Source: Arion vulgaris
Lineage: Eukaryota > Mollusca > Gastropoda > Stylommatophora > Arionidae
NCBI GenBank assembly: GCA_020796225.1
Contig: CM036755.1
Span: forward strand, 64,982,049 to 65,046,048
Length of the DNA stretch: 64,000 nt
Direction: 5' to 3'
In this document: positions 25,601-34,600 of the stretch, in pieces
Numbering within the stretch: position 1 is the stretch's first letter
Layout: each line of letters starts with the position of its first letter
Notes under the pieces: model-generated
What the model was told of the DNA's origin: nothing
What the model saw: the letters and a program-made list of their open reading frames with translations, nothing else
The model's database searches: none
Translations under genes and position numbers: made by a program

Positions 25601-28600
25601 CAGCAGTAGCAGTTGACAGTTGTAGCAGTTGTTGGTGTGTTGTGGTGGTAGCGAAAGCAGTAGAAGTATTAGCAGGGGCGGCTCGTCATTAAGGGTCAGT
25701 GGGGCCCGGCCCCACCGATAATCGAAAGAGGAATAACTTTCCGGAATATACAAATTAAAAAAAAAAATGATTTTTCGGAAAATTGGTGTCTTGCCCCACC
25801 AAGAAAAATGACCACGAGCCGCCACTGAGTATTAGTAGTAGTAACAGTAATTGTAGTAGTAGTTTATAGGGAATGTGGTGTTAGATTCATATACTTCTTT
25901 GACCAGCACTCTTCGGGCATGTTCTGATTTCCATGTTATGCAGTTAACACTGTTAGAAAGACACAGATAGCGAGTTATTTTTTAGAGTTATTCTGGTCAT
26001 TGTCTCTAATATACTCATCACAGCTAGGCAGTGTGCGCCGAGATGAATAAAAGTCTTAGTTCTATTTTAGTGTTTGAAATTTGCCTCATAAACCTGTGTA
26101 GTATTACTTAGTTTGTGTTCTTTCCCCCACCACCCCCACCATCTCTCTTGTGCTTTTTAACCCCAGTTGGGGCATAGGACAACCAACTCATACTGTCTTC
26201 CTATCTTTAGCTATTTCTTGCAGATCCTTCCAGTCCTTTCATATATCATTAACCTCTGCCTCCAAATTCTTCTGGCCTCTGACAGCCTCAGTCGCCTTGT
26301 AGGTTGTAACGTTACTATTCTTTGCTCAGCTTCGAGCCCAGCAACACACAAGTGGAACGTTCACTAACAACTACGCTACTGCGGTTCTCTGAGAGAGAGA
26401 GAGAGAGAGAGAGAGACCAACAAATCCAACTTACATCATCTTCAAAATTTGATGAAAGGTCTGATAATGAATGCTTCCCCTTCTTTGCTGGTGCACTCTT
26501 TGCTCTGTTTCTATTTCGACTTGAATGAGCCTGTGGACTCAGTGATGACTGTAACCGAGAACTTGTGTTCAAATAAGGCAGTACATCTGCATCTCTTTTC
26601 CTTGAACGGGATTCCTAATTTTAAAGAAAAACAATCTACATGTCAATATTACCAATGTTGAGTATGCTTATTAAATTGTTTCTGAATAGGTAGTTATGAA
26701 CTGGTGGTTGTAATGGCAAAGTCTCTGTGGCTAAAAAGAAGGATCTTCCTGATAGCATCTAGTTATTGGCGTTGAAGAGGTGGTGGTGAGCGGTTTCATG
26801 ATGATATGCACACAGCTGGCGCTCTGGAGTATGTTGTGGTTTAATTTTGTTTATGTGATTATTATGTGTTGGGTTCGGAGTCTAAATATGGTGCTCTGAT
26901 CTTTTCTAAGAAATGCAATCTAAGAACACAATGTAGTTGTGGCAGGGCAGACAAGACTCTCAGCCTTGGTTGGTACTCAGAATATGATCGTCTTCTTCGA
27001 ATGCTCCATATCGACCACTATTAACCACTCTTTGTGATTTGTAGGTGATCCGAGCCTAAGAGTGATTTACGTTGTGCCAGTTATGCGCCTACAAGAAGGC
27101 CTTTTTTTTCTCCAATCCTGTTTGCCTCACAGTGTCACGTCAAGAAGATATTTCTAAAACGGGCCTTTGTGTGTGCGTCGTAGATAGTGTCTTTCGTTGC
27201 TTCTGTTATCTCTGAGGTTCATCTTTTGCATGGTCGGCCTTTTGCTTTGTACCCATTGTATCGGAGCAGCATTTCTCTTTGAGGTGCACTATCTGTTGGT
27301 AATCTGCTTATGTGGCGAACCATTTAATTTGTTGTTTCTTGAGTACTAAACTTCATCAAGAAACAACAAATGATGGAGCTATGGCATCAACAATAGCCTT
27401 AAGAAAATGAATAACAGCTTACAAAGTGCATGAGAACAAGCACACACAAGATCAATACATCTCCACACAGCCCCCTCCCCAAACTTCTATAAAGAAGTAA
27501 ATGGTGGAAAACAAGAATATAGTACCCAGCTCAATATCTAAGACAAGGAAAGTTAGCAAGGTAGGGAACTGACCCCCACTTCTATTCACCATAATCGTTC
27601 CTTTTTCTTTGTTTATTTGTGTTTTCAAACACTCAGGAACTATGAGTTTATTTCTCCCTTTTCTTATATTTGAATGGGGGAGATTACCTGGCTGTTTTGA
27701 AGACCCAGAAACCTCTAACAACTCTAGGTGTGCAGTGCTATGCTTAGTGTTGCGGAAACTTCTACACAGGTAAGGTCAATTGGTGACCACTGCATTACTC
27801 ACTCAGTTCTAGCATGGTAGTGGTTCTAGAAACATCCCTCATTGACCATGCTGATCAAACTGTATGTGATTATAATCCAAGGGCTACATCCACGATTGCT
27901 CTAGAACAATCACCCATTGACCACTCTATGTGACGTTGTGTGATTTTCACCAGAGAAGGTTCATTTTCCTTTCATTTTCTTGAATTATTGTCTATATATT
28001 CAGTGTTGTCTCTTGTATAAACATCAATGTCTTTTGTAGCTCTCACAAATGTCCATGTAGTTTTATTTCCAGTGTTGTTTCACTAGGCCAGTGAGTTTGC
28101 CTCAGTATATTATATTCGGGGTATACTTGAAGTACGTGCTCTGCAGTCTGGGGTGTTTATTCACATGGCTGAATTGTCAATGTTGAATTTCTTTATACAA
28201 GTAGCTGCAGTCGATTGTGTCCTGTTCTGAAATTAGAATGACAACTTGTTCTAATATGCTAATTTTTTTGTAGTTGTCCTATGTTTCTGTGGCTAAGTAG
28301 TTAAGCCCTTACCTCGCAAATCAAAGGTTCAAATCCGGGTCACGCTATTCTGTTCACGGGTGCTTATTCTTCTTCTTTGCGTTCGTTCTTACGACCAATT
28401 TTAATCACTCTTTGTGATATGTTTGATCTTTGCCAAGAACGTGTATCGTTGCACATTATGGTGGTAGGCCCTAAACGCATAGACTTCTACACGTTTAGGA
28501 CACATGCACCCAATTTCAGCCAAACCTCCTTAGTCGCCTCTTACGACATGCGTGGCAGGTAGCAATGGTTCTATTCTTTACACCACAAATTTGGGACCCG

Positions 28601-31600
28601 GTAACAGCAGTTCACAGGTGCATTTTTCCAGAGACCCTAGCAATGTTGCCAGAGCTATGGAGTTTGTGCTATACTCTAGGCAGGTGGCGTGACATTTCTG
28701 CGGAGAGGGACCGAGCCATTTGGGGTAAAACTCTGTGCAATGAAGTCAGTCCTTCAGTTTAAAAAAAGCTTTTAAACCCTTGTGTAAGTAAGTATTGGTG
28801 GCTTTCTGATTGATTTAATCATCCTCTTTTTTTTGTGCCAAAATCATTAAAGTCACTATAAGACTTACCCGTACTCTTCTAACCAGCTGTATCTTTGAAA
28901 TTTGTTCCAATGTCCTTTTTATCTCTGCCTGTCTAGCTCTTTCCAAGTCAAGTGATTTGAAGACTATAGCTTGTGCTAACATTTCCTTCACATGTTTCTT
29001 ATGCTCTTTTCTACTCATGTTGAGTCGGTATATGTTCTCCGATACAATTTCTCCATGTTTAGTTATCTGTCAAATAAAGTTGAAAAAACAAAAACTGCAT
29101 TTAAGTCAGTATGAATATGTGTACGAATATGAGTATTCAAATAAAGTTGAAAAAACAAAAACTGCATTTAAGTCAGTATGAATATGTGTACGAATATGAG
29201 TATTCAAATAAAGTTGAAAACAAAACTGCATTTAAGTCAGTATGAATATGTGTACGAATCACGAGTATTCAAATAAAGTTGAAAAACAAAACTGCATTTA
29301 AGTCAGTATGAATATGTGTACGAATATGAGTATTCAGTGCTACATAGAGCCAATAGTGACATAAGGATGCGAGTCATGGACAGTAAAAAAGCAGATCGAA
29401 AAATATCTGGAGGCCACAGAGATGTGGTTTTACAGAAGAATTATGAGAATTCCATGGACTGCTAAAATGACAAAAGAGGTGTTGAATGAGGTCAAGACAC
29501 AGAGAAATCTTATTATCAATATAAGAAAGAGGCAATCATCATTTTTCAGACATATAATGAGGAGGGGAGGCTTAGAACACATTGTGACTAGCGGTAAAAT
29601 CAAGGGGAGACAAGACAGCGGAAGCCAGAGAGAGAAAATTTTGTCAGCCTGACTTCATGGCAAGGAAGAATGTCAACATCTGAGATTTGTGGAGATCCAT
29701 GATCGCCAACGTCAGCCGACCTGATGATGATGAATATGTGATGTAATTGGGCATAAGAAATTTAATTCTGAATGAATTTATACCAGCTCACTGTGGCATA
29801 TCAGGAAATGAGAGAGCAGACAAAGTGGCTAAGCAGTGAACAATGTTAATACAACCCAAACACCCAGTGTCATTACCCGAGATCAGGACACACATCAAAT
29901 GAAAATACAAACAGTTGTGACAGCAACAAACTCACAGCAAACACTCACAAGATTACATTAGCAGACTAAACAGAAAACAATACACAACAATCTTCCGTCT
30001 AAGAACAGGACACTGCAGGCTCAACCACCACATGCACAGAATAAAGCCTGCTCAAACTGCACAGTATGCATGTCAGATCAAAACACAAGACTCCAGAGCA
30101 TATCCTGCAGTCCTTCCCATCATACCTACTTCAATGAAATCAAACATGGCCTCATGAACAAAGCTTACAGGATAAGCTATAGGGAACCCACAAGGAACTT
30201 CAACTGACTTGCAGCTGTATAGAGGCAATCCATCTCAAAGTGTAGAGTTATCATTTGAAACTAATCACAAAAAAGAGGAAATATGCATAAACAGTACTCA
30301 CTCCACCACATATATATGCATTAATATACTCATCTACCACATATATATGCAGCTCCCTGTGGACAAAACGCTACACGTTGCTTTGGGTTGACACCTTTTA
30401 CCAGAAGCCACAGTAAAAGATGTTTTTATTCTAAAAACAAATGGCTTGTAAAACGTGGCTTTTGCCCTGGTCAGGTTGTCCAAAAATTTATCTCTTCCTC
30501 TGTCTCGTCTCCCCTTGATTTTACCAGTTGTCACAATGTGTTCTAAGCATCCCCTTCTCATTATATATCAGAAAAATTATGATTGCTTCTTTATTATATT
30601 GATAATATGCTTTCTCTGTGTCTTGGCCTCATTCAACACCTCCACATTCCACCACGTATATATGCATTAATATACTCATTCCACAACATATATATGTATT
30701 AACAGTACTCAGTTAATATTAGAAAGGGAGTTCAAGATGAAAGTAGCCTGTCAAGGGAGCCAATCTGGCATATATTTATGAAAATGAGGTTCAATTATGA
30801 TGTAGCATAGGTCAAGTAAGCAAGTCTTTTTGTGATAGTGTGTAATTATAGTGCAGGAAGGGGCGATGAACAAATGTGATGAAAGGACAAGCTAGTCAGA
30901 ACTGGTTTAAATATTAAATAGACAAAATGTAATGCGTAACTGGCAACTATTGATTTCTCAATCGGGCTACTTTTATCTTGAACACCCTGTATTTTTAGCA
31001 TGAAACAAAAATATTACCAGCCCAGATTTTTTCAGATGTGTTCTAAGTCTGGAGTTGGCAAAGAAGTCAGTAAGATGAGCATCAGTCAAGCTGTTGTACG
31101 AGGACAAAGGCCTGAAAATTGAAGATATTGAGTAGAAAAATGTTAATGTTCTTAGATGTAAAATGACCACAATGTTAATAGTTTGTATGAGATTTTCAGT
31201 TATAATTGTTCTTCTCTTTCTTCTTTTCTTTAATTCTGTTCTGCCTCATAGCTTCAGGATAAGAAATTTCTAGCATGGGCATTTGTGTGCGCTTTATAAA
31301 CAGTGTTTTTCATCACCTATGTTATCTCGTTAAGTCCTAACTTTGCACCCACTGCATTGGAGTAAAATTACTCTTTGAGGCATACTGTCTGTTGGTAATC
31401 CGCCCATGCGGCTGAATAATCCAACCTGTTATCTCCAGAAGAAATTCAGAACAGATGCTGTACCCACTGCCTGTATTGCCGGGCTCACAAGGGGAACAAA
31501 GAATAGTAACACTGTGACCCACAAGGCATATCATAAGAGGCGAGTGAGGAAGAGGCCTAGGGAAGCTACCCTAGTAAATAAAAAGCGTAGCATAAATCAT

Positions 31601-34600
31601 ATGTACTGGCCTACTTGTAGGCGCATAACTGGCACCATGTACAATCCCTCTTACACTCCTATCACATACAAATCACAAAGAGTGGTTCAACAAGTGTGAA
31701 GCGTTCGAAGAAAAAGAAGTAAGAGATGTTCAGTTATAATTGTTCTTCTCTTTCTTGCTTTCCTCTTCTATTCTCAAATCCAGTTTTACCTCACAGCATC
31801 AGGATAAGAAGAGACCTCTAGAAATGACATTTGTGTGTGCTTCATAAACAGTGTCTTTCATCGCCTCTGTTATCTCCTAGGTCCACGCTTTGAGTGGACA
31901 TCCCCTTGTTTTGCTCCACTGCAATGGAGTAACATTGCTCTTTGAGGTATACTGCCTGTTGGTAATCCGCCCATGCAGCCAAATCATCCTACCTGTTGTC
32001 TCCAGATGAAGTTCTGCACAGATGCTATACCCACTCGCTATTGTGTTGCCAGGGCTTGCAAGGGGAGCAAAGAATAATAACAATGTGACACACAAAGAAT
32101 GTCATAAGAGGGGACTGAAGTAAGGGCCTAGGGAAACTTCCGTAGTAAGTAAAAAGTGTTGCAGAAATCGGATGTGCTGGCCTACTTGTAGGAGCATAAC
32201 TGGCAATTACAATCGCTCCTCAGCTCAGATTACATACAGATCACAAAGCGTGGTTTAACAGGTGGCTGATATGGAGAGTTCGAATAAGAAGCTGTACCCA
32301 TTCCTCTCTTGATGTCTACAATTTCAAACCGGTCTCTTCTTGACACTCCCAGCACTTTGTGTAGACACTTCATCTGTTATAATTGTAACAATGCAAAGGG
32401 AAGAGGGAAGGGTAAGATGTGGTGAAGTTTGTTGAAGATCTGTGCTCCGTTGGGAGTTGAATGGTGAAGAAGAGAATAAGAACTTGTGGTATATAAAGAG
32501 TTTCTTTACTTTTTTAGTATGCCATATAGTGGCAGAATGCGACAAAAAAGTGGTAGTTATTACTCATCTGTTGTTGACAAGACTCTTGGCCTTGTCACAT
32601 GCTATACTTTTGTCAGAATGAGGCACTTCCCGCCCTATATTTGCTAGTTTATTGGCCGCTTCATTTTCAGAGGTGTTGAATTGAGATTGGATCCACTGAA
32701 CCAGAAAGTGGTTTCATAAACCCACTTTATGTTCTCCTACGGCTTTGTGTACATGCAACAAGAGACCTGAACTAAATTACTTTCAATACAACTATGAAGC
32801 AGGTTGAAAATATAAAATGTTTTTTATGTCTGTATTTGTTTACGATCTGAGGGATTATGAGTTTGCACTCTTTCGCTGTGCCAGGTTCTCATCATCAGCA
32901 TGTGCCAGGTTGTCATCATCAGCATGTGCCATGTCGGCTGGTGTAAGTGATCATGGATCTCAACAAACATCTGTTCTTGTGGTAGAGTTGTAAAACCCAG
33001 TCACTGACCAGATTGAGAGAGATGGGTATCGATATTGGTATGGCCCAAAAAGAACGACATACCAAATATGCAAAAAGATTTATTAATCAATATCGAACTG
33101 GCATGTTGGTCCTAGATTTGTTGAGGTGGAGATCGGAGCACCTATGGACATTTTCAGAGTGATATGATGGTAGTCCTCATATAACTGATCTGTCCTTACT
33201 GCTGACTTTAAGTTCAGATGCTGACACGCTTCCATGCCATGAAGCCAAGCTGTCCATAACTTTTTTTATCTCTCTGTCGTCCTTTGATGTCTCCCATCGA
33301 TTTTGCAGGTTGTCACTATGTGTTCTAAACCCTCCTTTTCTCTTTACATGTCAAAAAAATAAGCATTGCCTCTTTCTTATATTGATAATGAATTTTCTCT
33401 GTACTTTGACCTCTACTAGTCATTTTAGCAGTCAAAAAGATTCTTAGCATTCTCCTGTAAAATCACATCTGTGTAGCATCCACAGATTTTGTCATCTGTT
33501 TATTTATAGTTCATGACTTGCATCCGTATATCAGTACTGGCTCTATGTAACACTTTAGAACTCTCCTTCTGACCTCCATAGACAAAAACTTGTTGCATAT
33601 AATGTCATTTTCTGGAATGCCGCTTTTGCCTGCCCTATTCTGAACTTTATTTCTGATCTGGATCTACCATCTGATGTCATCAGGGTTCCAAGAAATTGAT
33701 TGATTCGCTCATATTGTGCGGGCCGAAGAGAAGCAAAGAATAGTTCCACTGCGACCTACAAGATATATCATAAGAGGGGAGTGATGTAGGACCTAGGGAA
33801 GCTATCCTAGAAAATAAAAAGCATAGCAGAAATCGGATGTGCTGGCCTACTTGTAAGCGCATAACTGGCACAATGTACAATCGCTCTTAGGCTCAGATCA
33901 CATACAAATCATAAATAGTGGTTAACAAGTGGTCTATATGGAGCGTTCGAAGCAGAAATGGATTGACTAGTCTTTATCTTTGTCCCATTTACTTTGATGA
34001 AGCATTTTGATGGAATCTGCTTTTTTTAGATGACAATAAAATACTGGGTAGCTTGAGAAATGCCTTTACTGTCTCATCACAATGAAGAAAAACTTTAAAC
34101 CCTGCCTTTCTGTGGCGGTGTACAGGCAACGCACATATGCAGCAAACACAGCACTGAGGATTGAGTATCCACCAGTAAAAGTGGACATCTATGCTGTCAG
34201 TCAGAGAGGGGCCTCACTTGTTCTGATAACTAGAAATGGTTGTTTAAGGTTGGACTACAGGAGATTCTGATCCTTTTCATTGTGTAACTTTCATTAGTCT
34301 CAACACATTTATTTCCTAGTATCTCCGTACATTTTATTTTACTACTATTTCTAATATGCACCTTTTGAAGTATTTGTTTACTATTGCTTTGAATGCTATT
34401 ATTGTCAAAGTTAGTCAGTTGACCCTACAAAATATTCCTTGGTATTTTGTATATATTTTCTCTCATATACTTCTTCTTTGCGTTCGTTCTTTACAACCAA
34501 TTTTAATCACTCTTTGTGATATGTTTGATCTTTGCCAAGAACATGTATATGTTGCACATTGGTTTGGTAGGCCCCTAAACGCATAGACTTCGATACACTT

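Noticed and set aside
34082..34270. 62-codon frame on the plus strand
   Set aside because: No recognised similarity, no splice sites in frame, and it is antisense to ERICH3 intron 1.
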